Source: Chara braunii (taxonomy: Eukaryota > Streptophyta > Charophyceae > Charales > Characeae). From it: a stretch of DNA of 29,068 bases. Made by a program: the position numbers and the translations under genes. The notes beneath the pieces are model-generated. The model was not told the DNA's origin. It made no database searches and saw nothing but the letters and a program-made list of their open reading frames with translations. Numbering within the stretch: position 1 is the first letter of the stretch; every line of letters begins with the position of its first letter. Positions 17,362 through 27,760 of the stretch are shown here, one piece after another. The stretch is from the NCBI GenBank assembly GCA_003427395.1, contig BFEA01000963.1:282185-311252 (forward strand). The letters run 5' to 3'.

Positions 17362-17907
17362 AGAGTGGCCCGGGTCCACTTGCCCGGCCAGGCCAAAATA
17401 AAATAAAAAAATATTTTTATTAAAAATTTTATTTTAAATTTGATAAAGTATTTAAAAATGACTATGAGGCAAAAAGTTTTTTATTTTTTTTTTTTCATAA
17501 AAATTTTTTTTTTTCGGATTTTTTGGAGTGTTTTTTTTTTTTTTTTTTTTTGGGACCTTCCTTAGTCCTTGCACGGCCGGGCCACCTGGGAAAATAGGGT
17601 GACCCGTGCGACCTGGCTGGTAGCCTTAAATCTTAATTAAAAAATATATAGTATTCCTAGGTTACCAGCCGGGCTGCCCGCGTCCCGGGTGGCCAGCCCG
17701 TGCAAGGACCAGGAAAGGTCCCAAAAAAAAAGAAAAAAAAAAAAAACTAACACAAAAAACTCCAAAAACAAACTATGTTATGCAGAAAAATAAATGGAAC
17801 AACTTTTGCCTCAGAGTCACATCGAAATTCTTCACCAAATATAAAATAAAAAATAGAACTTAGTTTTTATTTTTAGCCCGGTCGGGCAACTGACCCTGGG
17901 CCACTCT
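17362..17907. mobile_element. Foldback/MITE element, about 546 bp
   Basis: Left arm 17362-17625 begins AGAGTGGCCCGGGTC and continues TTGCCCGGCCAGG; right arm 17660-17907 on the other strand begins AGAGTGGCCCAGGGTC and continues TTGCCCGACCGGG. The match extends through TGAGGCAAAA, TTTTTTTGGGACCT and CCTTGCACGG to the loop at about 17626-17659. Arms have diverged by several indels. No clear target duplication, no coding sequence. Confidence 0.8.
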
Positions 17908-18126
17908 AGTAGTATAGTAGTATTCGTAAATAAAATACGAAAAAACTATGGGGGGTTACCCTCTAATAACCCCCACCCTACTATAAAAAAACACACACAC
18001 CCCCAATTAAAAAAAAAAAAAAAAAGATCCCGCTCTCTGTGAACTCCATGAAATCCTACGCTGTAAACTCCATGACCGGTTTCCGTTCACAGACCCTGTG
18101 AATGGTGAACGGGGGTATAGCATTGG
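17908..18126. other. AT-rich flank with small hairpin
   Basis: Contains the stem GGGGGTTA/TAACCCCC (17951-17958 and 17967-17974), an ACACAC stretch, an A run at 18009-18025 and two near-copies of GT(G/A)AACTCCATGA at about 18039 and 18063. No gene seen. Confidence 0.5.
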
Positions 18127-18433
18127 GTGATAGACCTCAACTTCGAGAAACAACTGCTTCCACCCTTCTCTTACCCGCATCCGATGCCACTGAGGGAACA
18201 AAAGAAACTCGTCAAGAAGACGCGTAGGCAACCATCGCCTGAGACGCAAAGCAGTCGGGTCGGTCCAGAGGAAAAAGTACTCCAACTGTTCCCAGTACGG
18301 AAGTCAGAAGCCGCCAGAAGAACAAGCAAAGCCCATCGCTGGACATCCATCGGCGGAGGGACTCTTTGCGGACAGACCGTTGTCGGATGTCAAGTAACTT
18401 CCGTGTGTAAGCAACCCAGAAAGGACATTGTAG

Positions 18434-19129
18434 CTGCCGATCCAGCCAAACGTCAATCTCGATGGAGCCGGCCCCTCCGCACCAGCCGCAATAGCCACTG
18501 GATTAGGAAGAATAGGAGAGGCACGTCCTGCATCCCGAACCCCCATCCTTGCGAAGTTGCGAGACCTTTCCACTTCCGCGCGCCACCCAGGAGTTGCAAG
18601 GTCATTGATATTAGTAGTTGCTCCGAGCAGGAGCATCCACCCGACCGACGTCGATCACATGGCGAAGCCAACGACCATCGGGCTCAAGGCAATCAGCGGT
18701 GCCCCGCCCCCTGATCCTGCGTGGATGCCATTCCTACAACCGATGTACATGGGGTGCGTAGCAACCAGACTGGCGGGAAAGGTGATCTACATGGCCGGGA
18801 GATGGCCTAACGTCATGTATCACTTCTTGGTTTTCACGGTGCTCGAGCGGGAGTGGCGCTCGTATACGGAAACCCACCTGGTGATGACGGACCCCAACAA
18901 CTGTAATGTGCGATGGCGGATCATTCGAGCGACGACGGGTCTAGTGCCATGTGTGTTATCGCACGTGCATGTGGCTTTCATGTATCCCTCCTTTATCCAG
19001 CATCACTTCAATGAAGTGGATGCACCGACAGCACGCCGCCTTGACGGCCTTTCAACGACACCGGTCGCCTTAGTGGCCTTTCTTCCCCCTCTCCCTCCTC
19101 CTCTTAATCACGAGCTTGAATCGGCTTGA
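18434..19129 (+). CDS. Unrecognised protein fragment
   Basis: The frame is open from the TAG at 18431 to the TGA at 19127-19129, 231 codons, with plausible protein composition: an Ala/Gly/Pro-rich start (NLDGAGPSAPAAIATGLG), DPAWMPFLQPMYMGCVATRL, VIYMAGRWPNVMYHFLVF, VLEREWRSYTETHLVMTDPN and a Pro-rich end. The first ATG is at 18659 (MAKPTTIGLK); the part before may be an older N-terminus, since the same frame is also open in 18194-18394, ended by a TAA at 18395. Several aromatic clusters but no convincing membrane span. I do not recognise a family. It lies between a foldback element and the chromovirus and may be a broken gene or a retroelement part. Confidence 0.35.
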   Translation: MPIQPNVNLDGAGPSAPAAIATGLGRIGEARPASRTPILAKLRDLSTSARHPGVARSLILVVAPSRSIHPTDVDHMAKPTTIGLKAISGAPPPDPAWMPFLQPMYMGCVATRLAGKVIYMAGRWPNVMYHFLVFTVLEREWRSYTETHLVMTDPNNCNVRWRIIRATTGLVPCVLSHVHVAFMYPSFIQHHFNEVDAPTARRLDGLSTTPVALVAFLPPLPPPLNHELESA

Positions 19130-20640
19130 TCACTTCGTATAACCCCTCCTCCTCTTCCTTCTCCTTCTTCTTGATTACTGTTCTCATGTCATGGCAACCA
19201 TAAAAGAGTGTGTGAAGACTCGCGCTATAATCAGGCCAGCTGAAGACCGGGTGCCTGCCTAATCGGTTGTATAATATACTGGAGGCATAAAATGGTGCCG
19301 GATGCACCTTGAGTAGTAGGTTAATCGGTGACCAGGGCCAACTGACGATGAAGAGGCCGCTTGTGGCATCAAGGAAACAGGACCACGTGGGAGGCAGTCG
19401 GAAGACTGCCAAATTTTCGGAACCCCTTGGGCCCTTGCGCATCAAAGATGTGATAAGTTGAGATCCATACTTACGAGCTTTGCGTACCCTTTGAAGTAAA
19501 ATCCGAAGTAAGCCCCAAAGCACAAATTTTAGTTGATCAAGAAAAGCAGGGTCCCAGGCATGTGCCGGACCCGCTGGGATGGCGGTCCGACAGGATGGAG
19601 ACCAAGGGTAGACGAGGGAGGATATAGAGATGGAGCTGGAAGGGACAGCGCAGCTCCGACGCAGACTCAACACGCACGTACTCCAAGATCTGCAAAAGTG
19701 AAGAATGACGAGAAACAGACAAGTGTTGGGGTATACCCCCAGCGGACTGAATGACTGGACTGGACAGGCCTGGTACCGACAGTGGTACCGGGCAGGACTA
19801 GAACAGTACACGGCCTGTGGGGTCAGGCCACGGCCTGGTCCCACAGGCCGAACTGGGGAAATAGCCAAATAGGCCCTGGCTGTAGGCCAGGGCAGATGAA
19901 GACCCGTTGCACGATCCTCAGACCTGTAATGGATCGCAAGAGTCATAAACACGCTGTCATCAAAAGCAGCGGAACTCTGCAATAAAGAAAGCTGAGAAAT
20001 CTAGGATGCGGAGCAAGGTCCATGCGGAGTCCATGCGATGCATTCTAAGCTACATAATGTCAAAAGAAAAGCAAATGTATGGTATACATATCCTAGCTAA
20101 CAGCAGAAAATGAAATGTAGTATGATACAATCTTAAAGTCCTGGAGGCAGTGGCCTAAGTGCTGAAAGGAAAAGACAAATATGTCAGAGGATAATGTCAC
20201 GTCGCTGAACCACTAAGAGTGGGATGGTCTCAGAGGGGTGAATGCAACCGACGAATCGAAACTCCTAAGGGCAATCACACAGGAAGGTGTGATAGGTCAT
20301 CAGGCTCGGGAAAGTGGTAGCGAAACAAAACCAATGACCCTAACAGATAGACCATAATGGCGGGTAATGCTCGACAAAAGGGTGACACCATGCATGGTCG
20401 ACCTTGAAAAGGGGGGAGCCTGGAATAGGGTGGAGATATGCCTAACTGAAGGCATGCAAGGGCCGGCACTAGGGTGATGGGGGCAGTGAGTGAGGGAAAC
20501 ATGCACACAACTCACCGACTGGGGGAGGAGGGAGCTAGATCTAGGAGCAAGGAAGCCAAGATAACGCTATGGTCCCAATGCCTATGCGATACCAAGGGAG
20601 AGTCAAACTCAAAGAGACCCAGCTAAATAAGAACCATCAT
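19130..20640. other. Non-coding region between unknown frame and chromovirus
   Basis: No gene that I accept. Notable points: a pyrimidine-rich stretch at 19140-19173; a perfect 12-base palindrome GGGGTATACCCC at 19728-19739, preceded by TGTT in the way LTR ends often look; a stem GGCCTGTGGG/CCCACAGGCC at 19812-19849. The right part is presumably 3' LTR or flank of the minus-strand chromovirus, whose TATA-like TATATAC lies on the minus strand at about 20659-20665. Confidence 0.4.
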
Positions 20641-20853
20641 GCGACAGACGCAAGGGAGTATATAGGGTAGGGTGGTGACGTGAAGTAGTCATGTCCAAAG
20701 TAGCTGAAGTCGTCAAAGTGGTCGATGACGTCGATGAAGTAACAGTCGAGTCGATGTCGAAGCAGAGCTGCAAAACGCTGACATCCTGGAGAAGAGCTGA
20801 TGATGGAGTACCTGATGGTGTGAGTCAGTGGGGAAAGATAGAGGATAAGAGTG

Positions 20854-21309
20854 TCAGTCATCGTAACGCGAAGGGCGACGATGAGTGCGCTGTGGACGTT
20901 CAGAGGCGACCGTCTGCTGCTGAGGAACGGCCTCAGAGGGAGTGGGCTCGTCCTCAGCAATCTCTTCGGCCGGAGGAGGAGGAAGAGGGTCAGTCGGGTG
21001 AGTAGAAGAAGATGTCTTAGCACGACGAGCACGATCATATGCACGCACCAACATCCTGGCGTGCTGCAAGTGCTCGAGGGGCTCCCAAGTAGCCTCCTCA
21101 TCAGGGTAGCCCTTCCAACGCACAAGGTATTCGATGGGTGGAGCGGTATCGTCGGTAACTCGGCGAGATACGATGTTGGAAACAACGAACTCCTCGTGAA
21201 CGTCCACCATGATAGGTGGAGGGCGCTCATAAGGGCGTCCGGCGAAGCGCTCGGACGGTCTGTGATAAGGACGCAGCAAGGAGACGTGGTAAACATCGTG
21301 TACGCGAGC
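20854..21309 (-). pseudogene. Chromodomain at the end of the chromovirus polyprotein
   Basis: Chromodomains of this element class steer integration by binding histone marks. The frame holds DVHEEFVVSNIVSRR, then EYLVRWKGYPDEEATWEP and LEHLQHARMLVRAY, with the aromatic and Trp residues of the methyl-lysine cage region present. A Pro-rich, Glu-rich tail ends with RPSRYDD. It reads in the same frame as the integrase part upstream but is separated from it by TAG at 21310-21312 (DYFR stop ARVHDVYHVS, presumably an original CAG). The domain sequence itself looks undamaged. Confidence 0.85.
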
Positions 21310-23238
21310 CTATCGAAAGTAATCAGGTAGCTTCACACGGAAGCTGACCGGACTAGCAGCAGTATCAGAACCGACGGCCTGATGGATGCGGCATGGACCA
21401 AAGAAACGACGCCTGAACTTGCGAAGCGTATCTGCTTCGAGCTGTAAGTGGCGTGCGTCGACGAGCACATCGTCACCGACTTTGAATGGATGATCCATTC
21501 GTGATCGGTTCGCTCATGCGGCCATGCGAGTCTGGGAGTCGGCTAAACTCTCGTGTGCGCGGTTTATAATCGCCGCCATGTGGGCGATCCAGTCGTCAAG
21601 CACAGGGCAACGAGTGTCTGGGTGCAACCGCGATGGTCGTAGGAAATCTGCGGGTACGCGAGGGTGGTAGCCGAGGTCGCAATAGAATGGCGATATCCCC
21701 ATGGCTGGCGAAACAGCGTGGTTGTACGCAATCTCCGCGTGGGCTAAGTGTAAGTCCCACTGCTGGTCATCCCTAACAAACTTTCGGAGGATATTACCGA
21801 GAGTTTTATTGATGACCTCAGTCTGATCATCCGTCTGAGGGTGGTAAGACGATGAGAAGCGGAGCAAGGATCCGTACACCTCGTGTAGGCGTCGCCAGAA
21901 TGTGCTGGTAAAGCGCGGGTCGGAGATGATGCTCTGAGGTAAGCCGTGATCTCTCACGACTCGGTCGAAGACGATGTCAGCGACCTCATGAGCGCTAATG
22001 TGATAGCGGCACGGGACAAAACGTGCACGCTTCGTGAAGTGATCGACGACGACCAAGATAGCATCATGACCGCGCTCAGTGGATGGGCGGAGGGGACCAA
22101 TGAAATCCATCGAGATGGACTGCCAACGACCCTCAGGTATGGGTAGGGGCTGAAATAACCCATACGGAAGGTGGTTCCCACTGTTCACCTCTTGGCTGGT
22201 AGGACACTCCTGGATGTACACTTTGACAAAGTCCTTGGCCTTCGGCCAGACGTATAGGCGGCAAACACGAACCAACGTCTTGTGGAAACTCATATGACCG
22301 ATAACTGCCTGGTCATGGAATTCTGCTACAGCCTGGATGCGGAGATGTCTGGTGGAGGGAACGCAGCTACGTGGTTCTAGCTTACCCGATCTTCCATGCC
22401 AGTACACGAGGCCGTTCTCCCCGAGGGAGTAGGAAGGAACGGTCTTGCCACTCCGCAGTGTCGCGTGGATGACGTGATCATCGGGGCAGTGGCGGTGCTG
22501 AGTGTGATACGCGTCGATCACCGACTGATCAACAGTGGTGATGGAGATGGCAGCAAGATGGATAGGTTCCTGATTGTGATCAGGACGGCGGGACAAGGCA
22601 TCGGCGACGCGGTTCGTTTCACCCTTGATGGGCTGAGTGGTGAAACTGAACTCGGATAAGTCACGCCACCAGCGTGCCTGTCGAGAGGAAAGCTTAGGCT
22701 TCGTGAGGAAAGCCTGGACAACTGAGTTGTCCGTGCGCACCGTGAAGGGCGCCCCGTGTAGATAATGACGCCAATGCCGGGTAACATAAACTACTGCGAG
22801 AACCTCACGTTCATCGACAGTGTAGTTTATCTCAGCAGGCAGTAGCTGACGGGAGTAGAAAGCGATCGGGCAATCCCCAGCACGAGCCTCGACAGTCCCA
22901 TCCTCCGCGATGGTCGGGGAGTAAGTAACAGGAGGACTGTCAGTGGAGGGAAATGGTGGGAGGGTATACGTCAGTCGAGAAGCAATGTCAGTAGGAGGGG
23001 GGGGGAAAGGAGGGACATGGGGGTAAGGTGAATCTGGAGGAGAGGGAAACACCTGAGAAAAGACAGCTCCTACTGCAAAGTATGACGCATCGGTGGTGAC
23101 GATAGAGGGACAATCAAAATCGAAAAGGCGAAGAACCGACGCACAGGTCACCGCCTTCCTGAGAGCGCGAAAGGCGTCCTCGCACAGGGGTGTCCGGAGG
23201 AGGGTAGAGGTAAGGACGTAGGAATACCTAGCGTATCC
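21310..23238 (-). pseudogene. RNase H and integrase of the chromovirus
   Basis: RNase H part: VTTDASYFAVGAVFSQ, DEREVLAVVYVTRHW, VRTDNSVVQAF and VADALSRRP give the four acidic catalytic residues. Integrase part: the zinc-binding region has HDQAVIGHMSFHKT but ends ECPTSQ, where CxxC is expected, so the last Cys is Ser. The core has SMDFIGPL (first Asp), ISDPRFTSTFW (second Asp, about two residues shorter than the usual SDRxxRFTS) and HPQTDDQTEVIN (Glu). A TGA at 21514-21516 (probably from CGA) splits off the C-terminal part DHPFKVGDDVLVDARHL. The frame from 23151 to 21514 is otherwise open for 545 codons. Confidence 0.9.
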
Positions 23239-24360
23239 CTAGATAAAATTACTAAAGTAGCTGGTGAGGCCTAGGAAACTGCGAAGCTGCTTGGCAGATG
23301 TGGGGACGGGCCACTCTGCAACAGCAGTGATCTTCGCGTCGTCCATGTGGAGACCCTGGTCAAACACATGGTGTCCTAGGAAGTTCACTTTGCGCTGGGC
23401 AAAGCGGCACTTACTGAGCTTGGCATAGAAGCCATGCTTGCGTAAGCGCTGTAGGACATCGAGGAGGTGTCTGAGATGGTCTTCTAAGATACGACTGTAG
23501 ACCAAGATGTCGTCCAGGTATACAAGAACGTATTCTTCAAGGATGTCCCTGAAGATGTCGTTCATCGCCGTCTGGAAGGTGGCGGGTGCATTGGTGAGGC
23601 CGAATGGCATCACTGTGAACTCGTAGTGGCCGAAGCACGATCGGAAGGTGGTCTTCGGCTGATCCTCTGTGGCAACGCGGATCTGGTGGTAACCGCTACG
23701 AAGATCGATTTTCGTGAAGAAGCGGTTGCCTGCTAGACGGTCAAACAGTTCATCCACACGGGGCATAGGATAGTTGTTCTTAACCGTGTAACGGTTAAGG
23801 CTGCGGTAGTTGATGCAGAGGCGGAGAGTTCCGTCCGCTTTGCGAGCAAAGAGGACAGGTGCACCCCAAGGGAAGTTACTGGGTTTAATGAAACCCAGTC
23901 GAAGGAGCTCCTCAAGCTGACGCTTAAGTTTCGTCGCCTCTGGAATTGAGAGTCGATATGGTGCCTGATGGTGAACACGATAGTCAGGCACGAGCTGGAT
24001 GGAATACTCGACACTGCGCATCGGGGGAATCCCGCTGTATGAGAAATAGGGGGGGAAGACGTCGCGGTACTCTCTAATCAGGTCGCGAACGGCGGGCTCT
24101 AAATCTGTTGTGAACTGTGTGAGTTCCTCAGCGTCTGCGTCAGCACGAGACATATGTGTGGACTCGACAGTTGACGGCGCAGAGGCCTGTGACGTGGAGG
24201 GGGTATCCGCAGGCTGAAGAGTGGATGTAGAGATGGGAGCCGCGAAGATGGAAGGAGGGTCAGGGGGATCGGGCTCCAGAGAGATGAGCTCAACCTCGGA
24301 ATAGAGTGGATCGTAGCGAAGAAGATCCATGATGTTCACTGAGTAGAACGTGACGTCCTT
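23239..24360 (-). pseudogene. Reverse transcriptase of the chromovirus
   Basis: The RT copies element RNA to DNA. Open from 24360 to TAG 23239-23241. Seen in order: FIKPSNFPWGAPVLFARK, LRLCINYRSLNRYT, FFTKIDLRSGYHQIR (first catalytic Asp), FRSCFGHYEFTVMPFGLTNA, YVLVYLDDILVYS (the YxDD box) and FLGHHVF. The catalytic residues are intact; CIDYR reads CINYR. The TAG after YFSNFI stands before GYARY, where CAG is likely. Two acidic, Pro-rich residues stretches (EPDPPDPP) precede the domain, as is usual between protease and RT. Confidence 0.92.
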
Positions 24361-25252
24361 CTATCGTATGAAGTGAGCAAACTGACGAGGGAAAGTGAAC
24401 GCGATGTTGGGGTGGGACCCTGAGGGACGAGGGTCCTGGGGAGGTAGGTCGGGCGGGGTGTCGCTTGTGGTTCCAATGAACGGGACGCGATGGGTCTGAC
24501 CACACTTCGTTTTGAGAACGAGTGTCTCGGTCGCCCATTCGGCCTCTGTGCCACGGAACCGGCGAGACCAGGGAGTGCCAAGGATAAAGTCGTACCTAGT
24601 CTCCAGCACGTCGAAGTATGCGGAGGAATGGTAGCGCCTAGGCGTCTGGGTACTATCCTATGGCTAGAGGGTGAGGGAGAAGTGGTATGAGGTCGAGGAC
24701 CGTCTGATCGAAGAAGCGCTGCGTCTTGTTATCTCCGAGGGTAACGGAGATAGGAGAGCGAGACCCAGAGGTAGCTAGGCGAGTTTCCTCAACCACGCGA
24801 GGGTGAACAAAATCTTCCTGCGAGCCAGAGTCTCATAAAGCGCGCTACACCCTCGTAGATGTCCCTAGGCGAATAGGGATGATGGGTAGGATGCGATCAG
24901 GGTCAGAGCGCAAGGCGAGAAGATGACGCAGGACGTTAATGTGTCTCGTGAGGCGCTCCTGATGAGCCTGCAGAATGCTCAAGTCCAGGAGAGATGACAC
25001 AACGTCATCGCGAGTCGCCAATTGAGCGCTACAACGGGTTGTGCGAATGGCGCAACGCGTCGGAAGTCTCGGTGGAGAAGCGCTAGATGCGGCAGTCTGC
25101 TGGGAGGCAGACGGTACCTCGACAGACGATGGGGCGGAGAGAACTGCGTCTATCGTGTCCTTAGGGTCCTCTGGTGGGGTAGCCAAAGGGGCAAACCGCG
25201 ACTCGGTGGTCGGGAAGCCGGCTACGAGCGAGCCCTCAGCAGCACACTGCAC
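24361..25252 (-). pseudogene. Protease region of the chromovirus
   Basis: The spacer after the knuckle (25252-24845) reads FPTTESRFAPLATPPEDPKD then a helix-like part with SILQAHQERLTRHINVLRHL. It ends at TAG 24845-24847 and TGA 24833-24835, right before the active site DSGSQEDFVHPRVVEETRL, so the catalytic Asp-Ser-Gly is kept. A frameshift between about 24690 and 24610 leads back to the main frame with TRYDFILGTPWSRRF, the second protease motif, and then to TAG 24361-24363 before KDVTFYSVN. Inactive through stops and frameshift only. Confidence 0.75.
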
Positions 25253-25260
25253 CGTGGCTA

Positions 25261-27311
25261 GGTGGATGGGGCTGGCCGGGCGGGGCCGGGGGGGGACTGA
25301 GATCGATGCTTACGAGAGATGTCAGTGTAGTGCCGATCGAGGGCAGTATGGTATGGACACTGTGTGGAGGTGTGTCCATCTAGGCGGCAACGAAGGCAGC
25401 CGCGCCGGGCCTCGAGGGCGGCACGCTCCTCAGGGGATAGAGCTCCGCGACGAGGGACATAACCCTACGGGTGGTCTATCTGAGGAACCGTGGGTGTACG
25501 GGCGCCAGCCTGTGTAACCCGACTACGAGCACGACCCATGGCAGACATGGCCATCAGCAAGNGCTCGGCCACCGGAACAGTGTCGTCATCCAAGTGATAN
25601 TGGATGACGTCTCGTAGCTCGATGTCCTCGGGGGCGTCCCCAAGGGTAGGGTCAAACTCGGCCGANGCNTCNTCGCCGTACTCNANAGAANAGTAGTGCC
25701 GAGAGAATGGCGCTCCAGGGCGGGCTGGTCGACGAAACCGGCCAGCGAAGGAGGATCGACCGCGAGTAGCACCACGTGACTGGGTAGCGGCAACGATGGA
25801 TCGCTAAGAAGATGGGGTGTCGGAGAAGCGATTTCGCATCTTCTGGTACTGTCGAGCAGCCTCGTAGGCTTGCTTTGCAGAGGTGAAGCTATGTCGCCAG
25901 AGCTCGATACGGTAGTCAGTCGGGAGACTGACTACGAACCTGTTGGTCAGAAGGACCTCAGGTAGGATTGCCTCATCGCAAATGAGGCGGGCATCCTGGA
26001 ACACTCTGATGTGACGCTCAAGATCGCAGGGTGCGGAGGACCCTCGCCACTGCGTCTGGATGACCCAGTCTAGGGCGTCGGTCGCATCGTGGAGGGTGCC
26101 ATAGCGGTCGTGGAGGAACGCGGTGAAATCCGCGAGACAGGGCGCCTCACCTGCACGAATACGATGGGTATAATAGTTCTCCTAAGCGGAGAACGCACTG
26201 CCTCGCAATTTAGTTGCGACGATGGAACACCACAAGTCCTAACTAGTGTTAGTCAATGTCAGCGCGCGTGTGGCAGCCTGTAACCAGTGCGACACACGCA
26301 TCGTACCATTGTAGTCGGGTATGTCCGACAGACGCACAAGAGTGGGACCGGAGAGGGGCGGATGGGTCTGCACTACGGCGGCAAATGTGGAGTTGGTGCA
26401 GAGGTAGAAGTTGAGGCTGGCTGTGAGTCGGGGCCGCTGGTGGAAGGTCCAGCAGGCGTGGAGGTAACGGCCACAACCGACTGTGACGGAGTAGCAAGGT
26501 AGGCGGGTAGAGGGGGGGGAGCCGGTCGAGGGAAGCGAGCCGGCAAGACAGTGGTGGGAGGGACGGTATAAGAAGAAGAAGGGTGCGCAGCCTGTGGAGG
26601 GTGAGGCTGTCTAAAAGAGAGAATCTTCGCCTGGAGCTGCGCCACAGTGGCTTTTAGGGTTGCCACTTGCTGGGTGCGCGGGGTCGGGGGTCGGGGAGGC
26701 GGAGGGAGTGCCCTAGCAGAGAGAGGAAGAACTCCGGGCCGAAGTACCGCAACCGGTGCAGGAAGCTGCGACGCAACACCGGGGTGGGTAGATGAGACTG
26801 CCTGGCCCGATGTCGGTATCTGGGCCACAGCACATCCGGCAGTGGCCGAAGCAGCAGGGGCGGCGGAGGCAACGGCGACCGATGGATGTACCGCAACAGA
26901 CGGTGTGGTCTCGGCGGCAACAACGCTCACCACTGGGGCGGGGGAGTGTTGGGCCTAGGCCGCAGAAGAGGACGAACCACCACATCTCCGTCTCTGGAGT
27001 GGTGGCGAGCCAGACTCCGAGCTGGGAGGCGATGGGGTTTGAAAGCGGTGGGGGGAACGATGAGGGGAACCCTTGAGGCAGTGAACTTGAAGGGCGAGCA
27101 CATTGACTTGCGTCTCCAAGGGTGCAAGCGCATCGAGTCACGCTTGCAAAGGTGCAAGGAGGGACGCAAGAACAACATGAAGGTCAGTGGGGTCCACACT
27201 ATGCTGACCCTATACCGTCGGGTGGGTGGACGCCTGAGAGGTGGATGGCGCCGCAACGATCTCCTCCACTGTAGCCATGTCCGTGGATGGTGGAGGAAGA
27301 GAGGTGGACAT
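25261..27311 (-). pseudogene. Gag of the chromovirus
   Basis: Start chosen at ATG 27311-27309 (MSTSLPPPSTDMATVEEIVA), because this frame runs into the large open stretch 26933-26373 and an N-terminal Ser/Pro-rich leader is common in this class. Then come a helix-like stretch (LAPLETQVNVLALQVHCLKG), an Ala/Pro-rich region with coiled-coil-like QVATLKATVAQLQAKIL, and after a frame change near 26390 the capsid: LSDIPDYNGTMRVSHWLQAA, LADFTAFLHDRYGTLHDATD, ARLICDEAILPEVLLTNRFV. The zinc knuckle CX2CX4HX4C (CLRCRLDGHTSTQC, 25398-25357) is intact. In-frame stops: TAG 27210, TGA 27138, TAG 26955, TAG 26239, TAG 26182, TAG 25804 and TAG 25465 (lowest coordinate given). A few unresolved bases lie at 25562-25691. 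Confidence 0.85.
25357..25398 (-). other. Zinc knuckle in chromovirus gag
   Basis: Minus-strand residues CLRCRLDGHTSTQC fit CX2CX4HX4C exactly. Unlike the knuckle of the plus-strand remnant at 1792-1833, all four zinc ligands are kept. Confidence 0.9.
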
Positions 27312-27760
27312 GGTGGGAGGTGGGGGGAGATATGGGTTTTGGTTTGGGGACAGAGGACCACCGGTGAGAGGGAGAGGACCGCGGGAGCGGAGTGGGTAGT
27401 CGTGGGTCGCCTCGCCCCGTGACCAACCGGTCGCGCGTGAGATGGTGGCGCAAATCCGGTCAAAGGGAGAGGAGCCGTTTGGGTCCAGGATGCCCGACAG
27501 GAGGAGGTGGGAGAGTAGGGGGGGGGGTTAGGGAAACTCTAAACCCTAGAAAAACCCTAAGAAAACCCTAACCGGAGTTTTAGGTGGTTAGGAGAAGGTG
27601 GCGGCGACCTAATGAAGAAAAGAGAATAATAATTATGGAGGGGGGGAGAATAGAGTAAACAGTGGATTTTCGAGATAAAAATAAAAGAAAAAAAAAAAAT
27701 AAAAAAATAAAGAGATAAATGTAAAGAGCGAGGAAGGAAAACTTACTTATTTTGTTGAAA
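27312..27760 (-). other. Leader of the chromovirus with telo-box repeats
   Basis: Upstream of gag on the minus strand. It carries a G run at 27519-27527 and, at 27541-27571, three spaced copies of AAACCCTA(G/A) with an upstream GGTTAGGG. These are plant telomere-type (telo-box) words. The rest is AT-rich without genes. Confidence 0.5.

Larger units (their letters stand above)
20641..27311 (-). mobile_element. Ty3/gypsy chromovirus, nearly full-length coding part, inactive
   Basis: All parts of a chromovirus lie in order on the minus strand: gag start ATG 27311, zinc knuckle 25398-25357, protease DSG at 24832, RT 24339-23239, RNase H, integrase to about 21310, and a chromodomain ending at TGA 20854. 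Thirteen in-frame stops and at least three frameshifts (near 26390, 25270-25290, 24610-24690) make it inactive. Neither LTR can be bordered with certainty. Confidence 0.9.

Noticed and set aside
19104-19982. Minus-strand open frame of 292 codons
   Set aside because: Composition (many Ser, Leu, Arg, Cys without pattern, a Lys/Glu run from a simple pyrimidine tract) looks like translated non-coding DNA; no domain and no convincing start context.
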